Shown one piece after another: positions 10,861 to 22,122 of a stretch of 64,000 nucleotides of DNA; positions within the stretch are counted from its first letter, which is position 1, and each line of letters starts with the position of its first letter. The translations under genes were made by a program, and so were the position numbers. Origin of the DNA: Symsagittifera roscoffensis (Eukaryota; Xenacoelomorpha; Acoela; Convolutidae); assembly GCF_963678635.1 (NCBI RefSeq), contig NC_087062.1:56807970-56871969 (forward strand), given 5' to 3'. The notes under the pieces are model-generated. The model searched no databases. It was not told where the DNA came from and saw nothing but the letters and a program-made list of their open reading frames with translations.

Positions 10861-12537
10861 AAAATTCTCAACAAATTATTCTCAACTTTGATTTTGTCAT
10901 GAAGCCTAATATTTTTTAAAAACTTGCAGGAGAATCCATAGGTGCAAAACTTTGAAAGATCTAGATGTTAAGCTAGATATACGATTCTAATTATATTTGC
11001 AATGCACTGGATGAAAAGCAAAAAATAAAATGTTCAGTCGATGTTTGGTATATTTCATTTAGATTGAGGCTTGCTCCCCCACACAATTATGGGTTAATTA
11101 GCAGATGTTGCAGGATCTCAGTGTAACTGAAAACTGTCTAACTTGTCTCAATCTCGACTAATAACTTGAATATGAGCAATAGCTATAAAGGATATCAAAA
11201 ACTTTTAGAAAAAATTATTTAAATTTTCAGCTAGAATGTTTTTCATTTATTTTTCATTTGTATACATGTTTTGCATCAAAAAAGAAAAAAGCTGCTTCAT
11301 CAAAGCCTTTGATATTTGCCGCCAATTCTTTATATTAATTTTTATTAAAGGAAAGCAAAACTTTTGTTCAAGCTTTAAGGAAGATGTATGTTTTTGCGAT
11401 TTGGCGTTTTCTTAACAAATTACTAGTGATTGCTCGACTAGCATAAAGCTCGACTAGTATAAAGGTTTGAAAACGTGAAAATGTATAGACTAGCATAACT
11501 TTGATAGCTTCTGCGTCTTTTTGGGGTCTTTTTGCTTGTTCTGTCCAAATTTCTCAATTTTGCAATTTTGTAATATTCGATGTATAAATGCTGAGAGCAA
11601 TATGCTGATGGCTTTGTTTGATTTGGTTAGTACCAATGCAATCACTCTTTTCTTAAGCCGACTTCTGCTTCCAAGGCCGAACTTTGAGCAGATACGAAGG
11701 TGGTATTTTTTCATGGAGATTTCTAATCTGGGTAACGCTCTGGAGCCTTCAGCGCCAATATATACTAAGTTTTTTTTTGGGGGGGGGGGGGGATTTGTGC
11801 AAAAAATATATAGCTATTTTGGTCAAAAACTTCTAGAAAGTGCTTTAAAACGTTTTTTTTTTGTCCTGCTTATTTCGAAAAGATGAAAAAATTTAAATTT
11901 TCACAAATTAGAGTATCTATAGCGTATCTAGGCAGCTCGGAAAGACAAACTGATCCACCTGAAGAAAAGTTCGACCAAGTTCAACGTTTTTCTGAAAACC
12001 CGCCTCCTCTACCTCAAAAAATCCTAGATTCGGACCTTATTACCAGATAAGGAAATTAAATACATTATTTTGATTTGATTAATTGAAATAAAATGGATGT
12101 CTTCTTTTAAAGTTTTTTTTTTCGTTTCTTTTCCATGACAAGGATTAATTTTGACTATCCCTAAAAAAGTTTCATGGTATAATGTTTTCAATGAAATATG
12201 AGATGAACATCTTTATTTTCATAGTTTCAAGCATTTGTTATATCTACATTGATACAAACAGTAGTCTATTTTAGGCTTCAATTTTTAGTATTTTTGAGAA
12301 ATTATGAAAAGTGAAATTGGCTTTGAAGTAATTGAAGAAATTATTTTGTGCATTTGGTTGCCCAAAATACCTCCAAGTTGTCATTTGCAACAAGAAACTT
12401 GCATGCAGCACAATAAAAAAAATGTGTGACAGGTTGAAAATTGCCCTGGTTATATATTGACATAAGGCAGAATATCTGATAGACGAGGATTAATATCTAT
12501 TTAATGAAGTTAGAATAGCCTGATGTAGGTTAGGTAG
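10861..12537. other. Non-coding stretch with poly-G and degraded family A material
   Basis: No gene is supported. A 14-base G run lies at 11779-11792 next to sequence resembling degraded family A (TATATACTAAG, TTTTGGTCAAAAAC, and AAAAATCCTAGATTCGGACC near 12018-12036). Open frames at 11490-11886 on both strands overlap each other and lack domains. Confidence 0.45.
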
Positions 12538-12838
12538 CAAAAAGTAGACAGGTCATAAAGTAGACAAAAAGTAGACAATTACCATTAACCAATCAGAATC
12601 GAGGGAAGAAAACAAACGTACGTAAGAATAATCATTAATTGTTTCTTTCGTGGTTTGTTTTCAGAACTTGTTAACTATTTCCTCTCCTTTTGAAAAAGGG
12701 GGTTAATTACTTACAAAATACAAAACTCGTATTTGCTTAACAGTTCAATTCTTTCTGTATAGGGGAGGACGGATTCGTTACAATTCACCATAGAGACACC
12801 AAAGCGGCTTGTCTACTTTATGACATGTCTGCTTTTTG
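12538..12838. mobile_element. 301-bp MITE with 30-bp terminal inverted repeats
   Basis: The left terminus CAAAAAGTAGACAGGTCATA (continuing AAGTAGACAA, 12538-12567) and the right terminus (12809-12838) are inverted complements over 30 bp with two mismatches. The interior has no coding capacity. No clear target-site duplication is visible in the flanks (GGTAG left, ACCGC right). Confidence 0.7.
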
Positions 12839-12874
12839 ACCGCACTCCCCCGGTGTGTATGCTAAGTGTGCTCT

Positions 12875-12898
12875 GGGGGGGGGGGGGGGGGGGGGGGG
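12875..12898 (+). repeat. Poly-G tract (24 G)
   Basis: An uninterrupted run of 24 G on the plus strand in otherwise AT-rich DNA. Length at such a run is uncertain in most assemblies. Confidence 0.8.
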
Positions 12899-13562
12899 AG
12901 GAGGACAGTGGTATAAGGATGCCTATTTGTCTCCCTTCTAGTGACAGCAGAGCCATTCACCTACTCTGGGGCTAATTAGGTCGTATCAAATGTCTAAACT
13001 TTTAATATCCTATCACTCTTTGCCTCTTTGCCTAATTTCTCAATTCATCATACATCCTATACTATCACTTTTTAATACAATTTCCTTCATTTTTTAATAC
13101 AAAATAATAATGTTCACCAAAAACCATACTCTCTATTTTAAGAGGTTGACGGTTTTGGATTACAAAATGAAACGGCTATTCGACCGAAAAGCAATTTCCA
13201 CATCCGAAACTGGATACGCCTAGTTTCAAGTGGACGAAGAAGTAGCTAATTCTCGATTTTCCGCTTGAAGTCAACGTAACGTCTACAATTGGAACTGAAA
13301 AATCATGACTTCAGTTTCTGTCTTTGAAATGAAGCCGTTTATTTTAGATCCTAATAATACCAAGAGATAGTAGCAAAAAACGTATAAAATGAAATGAATT
13401 AGTTTAAACTTAATCAGAATCCTTGACAAAAGCAATCCAGCTAGTAGGGGGAGTCACATAAGCCCTCTTGGCTACCTGGAAACCCTTGCGTCGAAAAAAC
13501 GCAATTATTGAGCTAAAACTAATTAAAAAATCAAACCGGAATTAATTAATTTTTTGGTGGTT

Positions 13563-13811
13563 TCAAGAGATCTCGGACAACCTATCTTTGATTTGAAAAA
13601 ACTTCAGACGGGCGGGTAGAAGACTGAAATTTAGAAGTGCTGTTCCGTGCAAGGTGAAGTTTGTAATCATCAGTTTACAAAAGTGATATTTGGATGGCTT
13701 CAAGTTTTTGATCTGCGGATTTTTGGCACCATCCTCTTCTTTATTTAAAATCTCTAGTATGTGTACATCAGTAGAATAGTTTGCTACTCTATCCCTCCTA
13801 ACTGATTGCAC
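13563..13811 (-). CDS. Possible coding segment, unidentified
   Basis: A minus-strand frame of about 82 codons ending TGA at 13563-13565. Its composition looks protein-like: NKEEDGAKNPQIKN, then PSKYHFCKLMITNF and LLNFSLLPARLKFF, an alternation of strands and polar loops. It starts with GTG, so a true start would need a splice acceptor. CAG at about 13799-13801 on the minus strand is one candidate. It faintly recalls the early beta-sandwich region of M1 peptidases, and the M1 first exon lies upstream on the same strand at 21-22 kb. However, no acceptor puts it in the phase-0 frame that exon needs. Status unproven. Confidence 0.2.
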   Translation of the reverse strand: MQSVRRDRVANYSTDVHILEILNKEEDGAKNPQIKNLKPSKYHFCKLMITNFTLHGTALLNFSLLPARLKFFQIKDRLSEIS

Positions 13812-14372
13812 CCAAAGAAATCATTTTCTTTTGACACACAAATATCCACTGTAAGCAAGTCATGGTTTATTGTTCCGACCATTGAAAGTCAGGTACCATA
13901 AACAATGATTGAACAAGGTCGAGCACCATATTATCGTATCGTAAAGCTCTTTCTGTTTTGATTCGAATGACATTAAAAAATTGACAAAAAAACTGGTTAG
14001 TTTTAAGAAAAGTTAGTTTAACTTTTATAAATGTTTCGTTTAATAACGAACGAATAAAATTGAGTTTGTTTTTTTTAATGCAAAATCAGTTCTCGATAAT
14101 AACCGTCGGAATGACTAAAGCAAGTTAGTAATTTTGATGAGAAAAAACTTTCCTTTGATTATTGAACCACTTAGTTTTATTCCAGGAAAACTAATTGAGG
14201 AAGCTTCATGTAGTTCCTCCTTAGCAATAAAATGTGTTTTTTTTCTAATATTCGGTGAAAAAGAACACTTTATAAATGTTTTATTTTCTTTTTTATTTGC
14301 TTTTTGATTTTGGATGACCACTATTGCCGAACTTTTTTTGCTCGCTAACTGTCGACCGACGCGTTCCATTAG

Positions 14373-14550
14373 TTCTCTCATCACAAGTTTTATTTGAGAA
14401 AAAATCAGACCGTTCTGCGTTACTTGCACAAAAACCGGTTAGCCTTGATTCTTTTGGATTTGTTTGTTTAATTGAAGAGAAGAAGAAAACGGCAAAAAGT
14501 TTGAAGCCAGGGAGAACTACGTTTCCTTTGCATTGCATTTCCATCAGATG
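14373..14550 (+). CDS. Possible internal exon, unidentified
   Basis: An open segment bounded by a candidate acceptor (GCGTTCCATTAG) and donor (ATG|GTTAGT). It would encode about 59 residues including DSFGFVCLIEEKKKT and GRTTFPLHCISIRW. It would start in phase 1 and end in phase 2, so it cannot join the 16608 exon directly without an intermediate exon. The opposite strand is also open over the same bases, so the call is weak. Confidence 0.2.
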
Positions 14551-14804
14551 GTTAGTTTGACTCAAGGTTTCAGTTTGATTCAAGATCCCCTGAAATCGAT
14601 TTTACTGCAAACTTTCGGAGCACTGAAATTAATTGAGCCCGCACTTAGATAGAGAATTGATAATCAACCTTTGCAAATTTTGAGGCCTTTCTTTATAAAA
14701 CTCCTAACTATCAGATTATAATCGATTAAAATTGGATTAAAACATTTCTTTTTCTAGAGTATTCAATTTATTTTTTATTAATGTTTCTAAAAATGGGTTC
14801 TAAA

Positions 14805-15010
14805 AATTTCAAAACCTAACTTTATTTGAGTTAAACTAAGTTTTTGCGGCTCAAGTTGTAAGCCTTATTTTGACAAACCTTTTTAACTCGAAATTAGACC
14901 AAAAGCCAAAAAGTTCGAAACGATTTTTCTCAACACTAAGCAAGTTTTTCAAAAAATAAAAAAATGGTTCGAATCACACTAAAAGGGCTTTAAGATATAA
15001 TAGTTTTTTT
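14805..15010 (+). repeat. Family C repeat, internal fragment
   Basis: Shares with 16120-16320 the blocks AACTTTATTTGAGTTAAACT, TTTTTGCGGCT, AACTCGAA.TTAGACC, TTTTTCTCAACACTAAGCAA and TTCGAATCACA.TAAAAGGGC. It lacks the family ends. Confidence 0.55.
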
Positions 15011-15481
15011 TTTTCATTTTTCAAGCAAAACAGCCAAACTATAATCCAATATAAAAATTATTTTAGGAGAGACTTATAGAACATGGAATTGTAAACTATT
15101 ACAATCGATTTTGCGATATTTTCAACAACATTTATAAATAATTATAATTCATTAGAGTGTCACTGGATTAGAAATTGTTTAAAGATCTGAATTTGGCGGT
15201 TATAATTAATAAATTTTGATAAAAGTACGACTATAATTGTAATTTAAACGATTTTTTTAGTCTGAGTGGTAAGGCTGTGAAAAAATTTGTCAAGTATCAA
15301 TTGAGAACTTTTCATGATACGCAAGTAAGCTGAACAAAAAAGATTTAGATCGCTGGAAGAAAAAAATCAATGATAAAGCAAAACCCTAGGCTCTTTACAA
15401 ACAAAAAACTTGAGCTTTTGGGCGACTATAATGGAAAACATCCAAAGTTTATAGATTGGGTGAAGTAAAGACTTCGAGCAG

Positions 15482-15726
15482 TGGCGTGCGCAGAGATTTT
15501 TTTAGGAGGGAAGGGCGCCGTTTTTCAGAAAATTTTGCGACCTTTTTCTTTTTTTTAGGTTGACCAATTTGATTTTCCGAGCTCTCCCGAAATGGTATAA
15601 GGACCTTATTTTGTGAAAAAATTTCTGAGTTATATGAAAGGTTATATCAAAGTTATAACAAAGTTGAGGGCGGGAGGGGGGGCTGGGGGTGGTCGCCCCT
15701 TCCACCCGCCTCCTCGGTACGCTACT
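15482..15726. repeat. Family A-related repeat with GTACGC ends
   Basis: Bounded by GTGGCGTGCGCAGAG on the left and CTCGGTACGCTAC on the right, imperfect inverted complements. The interior has the family A boxes TAGGTTGACCAATTTGATTTTCCGAG and a C-rich tail. Confidence 0.45.
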
Positions 15727-15800
15727 GACTGCGGGGGAAGTGGGCTACAAAAATCCAAAATTGAACACAAAAAATCAGTTTAGAAAATTCTGACGAAGGA

Positions 15801-16402
15801 AAATAGAACAAGGATAGCCGGTTGCTGTGCAAATAGCACGGAATGATCCGACCATGTCTTAAATTTTTTAATTCAATTTCTTCTCGTTTTTTTTTCTGTT
15901 TGGTGTGATAGAAACAAAAAATATAAATTAGATATGTTTGACATTCATAATTAAATAGGTCCAATAGAAAACTGTGTCTGTAGAAAAATGATTGTAAGAA
16001 TATTTTTTGCAAAGTTTTTTTGAATCTTCGAAGATTTGATTCCCAAAATGTCGCTAAAAAATTCAAAAACTTATTTTATTTGAATTAAACTAAGTTTTTA
16101 CGGCTTAAGTTTTTTTCTGCTTAAATTTCAAAAACTAACTTTATTTGAGTTAAACTAAGTTTTTGCGGCTTAAATTGTAAGCCTGTACGCCTTATTTTGA
16201 CAAAATTTTTCAACTCGAAGTTAGACCAAAAACCAAAAATTTCAAAACGATTTTTCTCAACACTAAGCAAATTTTTCAAAAATTATCGTTCGAATCACAA
16301 TAAAAGGGCTTGAATATGGTATATAAATTGGTCCATTCCGATGATTATTTGAGGTACTTGATTTTGTGGTACCTCCACATATTTCAATTGGTCGGAACAA
16401 TA
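15801..16402 (+). repeat. Family C repeat, copy 1
   Basis: Starts with AAGGATAGCCGGTTGCTGTGC and GAATGATCCGACCATG, ends with ATTGGTCGGAACAA. TCCGACCA and TGGTCGGA are inverted complements. The interior contains a partial direct duplication of the AACTTTATTTGAGTTAAACT block (about 16069 and 16135). Open frames on the minus strand are not supported. Confidence 0.6.
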
Positions 16403-16607
16403 AAAAAGTTCTTGCGATCAAAATTTGCTCGTTAAATTTTTTATGTAACAGGAAATACAAATGAATTGGTTGAGTTGAAAAAGGTCACATTTTTCGTTCA
16501 AAGACAACCCCCAAAAAATACAATTATCGCACGCCTCTGATTCTAATATTACTTTTTGAGCTTTACTTTGATCCTAACTCTTTGATTTTCTGGTTTGCAT
16601 TTTCCAG

Positions 16608-16856
16608 ACATCGAATCAGTCCAGTATCGATTGCAGATTGACAACGCCTTCTATTCTATCACTGCACCGGTTTTTGACCATTCTTACCTCCAAAGCAATC
16701 TACGCAGAGATGACAGATTATTGTTTACACGCTCTACCGGCGCTGACAAAAGGACAAAGCCTCTACTTGGTCAAGCGCGGCAAATCGCAGGTGGCGTTTG
16801 AAACCATATCCCCAAATTCGAACCAAATGCAGCAATTAATTAAGAAAAAAGAATAG
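16608..16856 (+). CDS. Probable terminal coding exon of an unidentified gene
   Basis: A good acceptor (TTTGCATTTTCCAG, ending 16607) precedes a frame open from 16608 to TAG at 16854-16856, 82 codons. The peptide has YAEMTDYCLHALPALTK and a charged tail, VKRGKSQVAFETISPNSNQ, ending QQLIKKKE. A second frame over the same bases (from about 16610 to a stop at 16801) is also open and encodes a plausible peptide (ESVQYRLQIDNAFYS), so the frame is not certain. I prefer the longer one, which uses the exon start in phase 0 and ends about 90 bases before an AATAAA. I do not recognise the protein. Upstream exons of this plus-strand gene were not identified. Confidence 0.45.
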   Translation, partial: TSNQSSIDCRLTTPSILSLHRFLTILTSKAIYAEMTDYCLHALPALTKGQSLYLVKRGKSQVAFETISPNSNQMQQLIKKKE

Positions 16857-16946
16857 ATCATAGTTGTAAGTTATCGAGACAACGTTCTCTTCATTTAGAG
16901 GTAAAAGTCAAATAACTGAAATCACAATGGCCTGTAAAAATATATA

Positions 16947-16952
16947 AATAAA
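16947..16952 (+). promoter_or_regulatory. Candidate poly(A) signal AATAAA
   Basis: AATAAA about 90 bases after the stop of the 16608-16856 exon, followed by an A-rich stretch. Such hexamers also occur by chance in this AT-rich DNA. Confidence 0.3.
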
Positions 16953-17474
16953 AAAAAATTAAAGAATCAAATTTAATTTTAAACCACTTTGCTTAACATT
17001 ATATAAATTATCAGCTCACCTGGCTGAGAATGAGAAATAAGTTCCGTCTAAAAGGCTAACATTCTTACTCCGCTTTTTATCGACACCAAAAAAACTTCAA
17101 TTCTAAATTTAATCTGAATTATGACTGATAGGGCTTGAAAATGATGTACTAATTCAACCCCTACGGAATTTCGTGTTTCGCCTAATTTTCCAAGCACAAA
17201 AAATTGTCTGCAAACACAAAAGTATTTACAAACAAATTCAATGCAAGGAAAAAATTGAATTATTTTTTAACTTGTTCAATGAAACTTTCTTTTGAATGTA
17301 TCGCTAGTTTTCAATGTAAGAGTTTTGCTTTATCAACCCACCTGAAACCCCGTTATTGTTATGTGTGAAATTTTCAATTGAAATAGAGGATGTATAAGTT
17401 TGACGTGAATATCTGAAAAAGAATTGAAATATTGACGTGAGTATCACTAATTTGAAAAAGAGGAAGAAATTAGC

Positions 17475-17511
17475 TTTTTGCTTTTCAATATTTCAAATTG
17501 AAAAGCAAAAA
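17475..17511. repeat. Perfect 15-bp hairpin
   Basis: TTTTTGCTTTTCAAT and ATTGAAAAGCAAAAA are exact inverse complements around a 7-base loop (ATTTCAA). Confidence 0.6.
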
Positions 17512-18129
17512 AAGGCTACGCATGCATCACATAATTTTCAACCAATTCATCATTGAAAAACAAGACTACTCGTTTTATATCATCAGGGCAAAATCTTGAA
17601 TGATGGGAAGGCCACTTAAGGCTGAGTTTGTGTCCCAAAAATGAAATACTCAAAAAACGAACAATTTTTGTTTTCATGTGTCTTTTTTACCCACATGCTG
17701 AAAATTTTTGTTTTTAGCGTATAGTATCGTTTTGATAAAACCAAATGACTGGCCTCAGTTTTTTTGATCAACCTTACCTTTCCCCTTTCCCCTTTGATGG
17801 CTTAAATTAACAGCCCCTTCAAAAATAATTTTGAGGGCGAAACAAATTGACCTAATTAATCTTATAAATTTATCGAAATTAAATTATGAATAATATTTTT
17901 GGTCATTAATAGAGTTATGTAGCTATTCCATTTAAAAATGTACAATTGATTTAAATTTTTAAGGGAAATTGTATGGCTTATCCAATTTTTTTTTTTTCAA
18001 AAACAGTCAGCTGAAAAATCGAAATTTGGCTGAATAAGAAAACAAGCCAAATTGTTTTGTTGTTTTCTTAAAAAGTTAGAAAAATAATCACACACTTTCA
18101 AAGCATAATAAAAACCAATTATATGAGTG

Positions 18130-18722
18130 CAATAAATAACAGGGATAGGCGGTTGCTGTGCAAATAGCTCACAAAATTCCGAATAATAATTTTTTTTTGC
18201 AAAATTTAGCGTTTTTTGTTGGTTTGGATATAAGCGAATCTGGAAAAAGCGTACAAATTATGGTTTTTGATAATACGAGTAGAAAATTTCATATTTGACA
18301 ACCTTTTCATCGAAAAAAAAACATATTTTTTGCTAAATTTTTTTGCTGAATTTTGTTTTGGTTTTTCAAGATATTTTTTTTTTCAAAAAGAGTTTAAAAA
18401 AGCTTTGAAAACTGAAATTTTCAGAGTAAAATGAAATTTCACCTCTTATTAACATATTATAAGATTGCTCACTCAATTGGTTTGCTCAAAAATAGATCAA
18501 AAATCAAAAATTTTAAACCGGTCTTCTCTAAAGCGGAGATTTTATGAAATTTTTTTAATGAGTTCAAATCATGACTGCACGGGCTTTTATTTGGTATACC
18601 ACTCAGCCCCTTCCGACGACTTGTTATGGCGCCGGACTTTGAGTGGAAAACGAAAAATTATAAGAAAACTAAAACACATCCGAATACAAAACTTTTCCCC
18701 ACTTTCAGTGGTCGGAAGAAAA
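18130..18722 (+). repeat. Family C repeat, copy 2
   Basis: Starts AGGGATAGGCGGTTGCTGTG and CAAATAGCTCACAAAATTCCG, ends CCACTTTCAGTGGTCGGAAG. Interior landmarks are TTGCTCAAAAATAGATCAAA, TGCACGGGCTTTTATTTGGT and CATCCGAATACAAAACTT. The 118-codon plus-strand frame from 18465 is inside the repeat and is not called as a gene. Confidence 0.55.
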
Positions 18723-18976
18723 ATAGGAACTAATTATTTCATCGTCAAAATTTTTATTATTAGCCAATCATTTGAAATATTTTTGGTGAGAGTATTCGAA
18801 ACTGAAATCATGTCGTTATGATACCACTCTTGATCTACTCAAGCTTGTTTTGAGAACCTGAGTTAATGTGAAAGAAACGACGCCTCATAACTCTACAGTA
18901 TGAATGATGTTTCTCTCCAGTAGCGGGATTGTTTTATAAAAACAGTTTTGAACATCTTGTATTGATAATAACATAG

Positions 18977-19600
18977 TAACAAAAGATGTCGGTTGCTGGG
19001 CAAGTAGCACAGAATGTTCCAACCACTTCATAAAAAAAAACAAAATACATAAGTTTTTTCTTTTTCAAATTAGTGTCATTTTTTGAGCGTGATGTGATGA
19101 AAAAAGCATTCAAGACATAAAAAATTGGTGAATTAGGCACAACTGACAACATTTGTTTTCTAGAACTGAATAACAAAAAAAAAATAGAAAGAATACTTCA
19201 AAAAATAATAGTTTTTTTTCTTTTCTTTCTATTGTTTTTGCAAAGCATTTTGGTAATTAATTAGGAAATTTTCATTGCAAAGAAACCGCTAAACAAATTA
19301 TTAAAAATAGTTTATTGTTAGTAGAAAAAAACGTTTGTTAGCCTAAATAAACAATTTTCCATGCAACGAACAATACTCAATCGCTCTAACTTGCTCGAAA
19401 TTTAACTTAAACTCAAACTTTTCTCACAGATTTTTTTGTGGACACTAGTACCATTTTTTGAAAGTTTATATTTACGAATTAATGCTTTAATCACCCGACC
19501 ATTCCGATGATTAATTGTGGTTCCCCATTTTGCGTGAAGAACAAAAAAAACATTTAAAATCTACCCGCAGACAAAATTCCTCCCCAGTTTCAACAATGGT
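18977..19600 (+). repeat. Family C repeat, copy 3
   Basis: Starts AAGATGTCGGTTGCTGGGC and GTAGCACAGAATGTTCCAACCAC, ends CAACAATGGTCGGAAC. It is diverged from the other copies in the middle. Confidence 0.5.
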
Positions 19601-19689
19601 CGGAACAAAAAGCTAAATTTTGCGGTGAATGTATCGCAACTGACCATGTGAATCAGGCGCCGATCGGAAAATTGAGCCTTTTTTGGCCA

Positions 19690-19940
19690 AACAAATAGAG
19701 TTTTTGAGCACTCTTTTTTTGCGCCGCAGGCAGACTTTTGAAACTTTTTGGAAAGTTTTGACTAAAAAACTGCGTTTTTTGGCGCGTGTTCTCCCTCAAT
19801 ATTAGTATATATTGGCGCCGAATGTACCTAAAGAAAAACTTAAGAGTTGGTCAGCCTGAAATGGTATTCTTAAAAAGTACCAAAGGTGGGACCCTTTGGG
19901 TCGGAAGGGGGTCAAATCCCTAACGAAGGGCGTCTATTGA
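19690..19940 (+). repeat. Family A repeat, partial
   Basis: Contains TTTGCGCCGCAGGC, AAACTGCGTTTTTTGGCGCG, TTAGTATATATTGGCGCCGA, GGACCCTTTGGGTCGG and GGGTCAAATCCCTAACGA in the family A order. Confidence 0.55.
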
Positions 19941-21210
19941 CATCAGATTTTGCAGTCAAAGACTCTTTTTCACAAAAGCGGTATCATTCACCAAAATATA
20001 AGGTAACTACTTTGGTACGCGCTCCCCGCAAACTTTCATGCCATCACGGTGAAGCAATCGGATAAACATAAACTTTCGTCTAACAACAAAAATTTTGCGG
20101 ATTCAACAATCCCCTCCATTTGCAAAAGTCTATGCCCAAACTTTGGATTAATTGTTTCTGGGGGAACTGATACCTACAGCCAAATTTAGCTTTATTGAAT
20201 TTAAGCCCGATTGTTTTCGAACTTCATTTTAGGTCTGAAGTCTCAACTTTCAATTAAATCAAATTTCAGCCCAACTTTGCGCGACCAACAAATCAAGAAA
20301 AACTAAGCAGACCAAGTTGGGTATTTCTTTCCTCTTCAAAGTTGCACTTAAACCGTTAGTACGGCTTCTATGCCATAATTTTTCATCCTCATCAGAAGCA
20401 CCAACTGTACACATTGCCTCTCTTCTATATCTTGGATAGTTGGAAATGGACTTCTAAGCTTGCTAATTGAAACGGAAAGTATGTCTGTCAATTTAAAGGA
20501 TGGTAGTTGTCAAATTTAGACCGGAGCTTCTCAGAAAAGGAAGAGAGCCGTATTCGGCCTGTATTCGATAACTTATAATTTGCTATTTCAGATTAATTGG
20601 CACCAAAATGTTCAAAAACTGAGATCTTGTTAAAAACTAACCCCCTCTCCTCCAATCCCTATCAAATGCTGTAAAAAAAATTCGGCCAGCCCTATAAATA
20701 TTGACGCTTCAACATACACGCATACACGAATTTTATACCTAGTAACAAACTGCAAACTTCCTCCTTTGCTATAGGGTGGAATAGTTATCAAAACCAAAAT
20801 TTGTTCTGCGGGCTTTGTGTTTTATGAGCATATCGTAGGATGTTGCCTTACTTTTCCTTGAATTTCAATTTCTATTAAAACAGAAATTAATTTTTTGGTT
20901 ATGATCATAAATAAAATATAGTTACCAAAACACAAATAGACCGAGGGCATGCACGGGCAAAAGGATGAATTAATTTGGTCTGAAAAGGTCGGTAAATTGT
21001 AGTAGGAAGATTTTAGGCCATAAAAATAACCGTGAGGCCATAAAAAACCATAATCAAATAAATACATAGGAAGGCCAGGCTATTCACACAGAGGCTGCAC
21101 ATGGAGGAGTATTGAAATTAGCAACAATTGCACCTCTTTAACTGTGGAAGGGTTTGTTTTTATATAGATCCAGAACAGTTGCCGGACAAACTTTAAACTC
21201 AACTACTGAC
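19941..21210. other. Non-coding, putative intron 1 of the M1 aminopeptidase gene
   Basis: Lies directly downstream, on the minus strand, of the splice donor that ends the aminopeptidase first exon. No second aminopeptidase exon was recognised here or further left. A few GC-richer patches (for example 20350-20480) have no supportable frame. Confidence 0.4.
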
Positions 21211-22122
21211 CTTTGGAGAAGCGTGGAGAATGATGTACTTCGTGAACACTTTGGCTGTAAACTCTATGGAAACATTGCCATAAAACATCTCTCGCTTGTC
21301 GTCTATGTTCAATAGAAGGTCATAATGAAGTGGGATTATGTCAGAGGGCAACCTGGGTTCATTCCAGGGGTCAGATGTATCATTTGGCAGAAGACGACTG
21401 CTGGCCGAACTGTGGGGCTTTTGGCTAGGCGTCGTTTCAGCTTCAGTCCAGCATAAGAAGCGACTATTGCATGTAAAGATATTGGTAAAGCTAAAGAGGA
21501 TAATACTGGTACAAATGAGCAGAATTGTCGCAAAGCAGATGGTAATGAAGCTGAACACGCGACATCTGTTTAACTGGCTATGTGATTCGCCATTTGATAG
21601 GTTGTTGAACCTGTTTTGATCCAAGGTCATGAAATATTCGTCAGTCGATGATAGTGTCATGTGATCAAAGCTTTTCGTCTTATCGGCGTTGATATATTTT
21701 GATTTGTCGAACCCATTTACTGTGTTATAGCTTCCACCAACTCCGTTGCCATTAGCTAATTTTTTATTCAAACTGAAACCAGAATGGTCGCTGCCTTGGT
21801 CTTCGATAAAAATTTGAGTTTCTTCTAATGAAATTTTACTTTTGTGCCCGTTTGAAGAAATCTGCACAGGTTTTAGTTCAAACGAACCTTTCTTCCGACT
21901 GAACCCAATATAGTGTCCCGAGCAGTTCTCGTACCCGGGACTACCCGCTCGCTCGTCGGAAGTTGACGACTCCCGGCCGAGTGAGGTGGCGCGGTATTTG
22001 CTTACCGCTCGACTGATATAGTCTTCTTCGGGACTGTTGCAACGACGAGCGGGCACGAGCGAGTTTCCAACCGGGAACGACTGTTCGTACTGTGGTATAT
22101 AGGTCCGGTTATGGGAGTTCAT
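21211..22122 (-). CDS. M1 aminopeptidase, first coding exon (type II membrane protein)
   Basis: The minus-strand frame starts with ATG at 22122 and stays open for 304 codons to a donor (AAG|GTCAGT). The exon ends in phase 0, and the frame reaches a stop three codons later. Residues 1-188 are a hydrophilic serine/charged N-terminus, residues 189-216 a single hydrophobic span (FITICFATILLICTSIILF), and residues 217-252 a Ser/Thr/Pro stalk. Residues 253-304 carry the start of the M1 peptidase N-terminal beta domain (NEPRLPSDIIPLHYDLLLNI, then FYGNVSIEF and IILHAS). This is the normal order for membrane aminopeptidases of the APN/ERAP/TRHDE group, which remove N-terminal residues from peptides outside the cell. 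The GAMEN and HEXXH zinc motifs would be on later exons and are not in view. The cytoplasmic tail of about 188 residues is longer than the short tail of typical APN. Confidence 0.85.

Noticed and set aside
11490-11886. Overlapping frames of 74 and 121 codons on opposite strands
   Set aside because: Both are chance frames around a poly-G tract and degraded repeat, with no splice or domain support.
15722-16066. 114-codon minus-strand frame
   Set aside because: It overlaps family A-related and family C repeats. The composition follows AT-rich DNA.
18465-18821. 118-codon plus-strand frame
   Set aside because: It lies almost wholly inside a family C repeat copy and has no domain.
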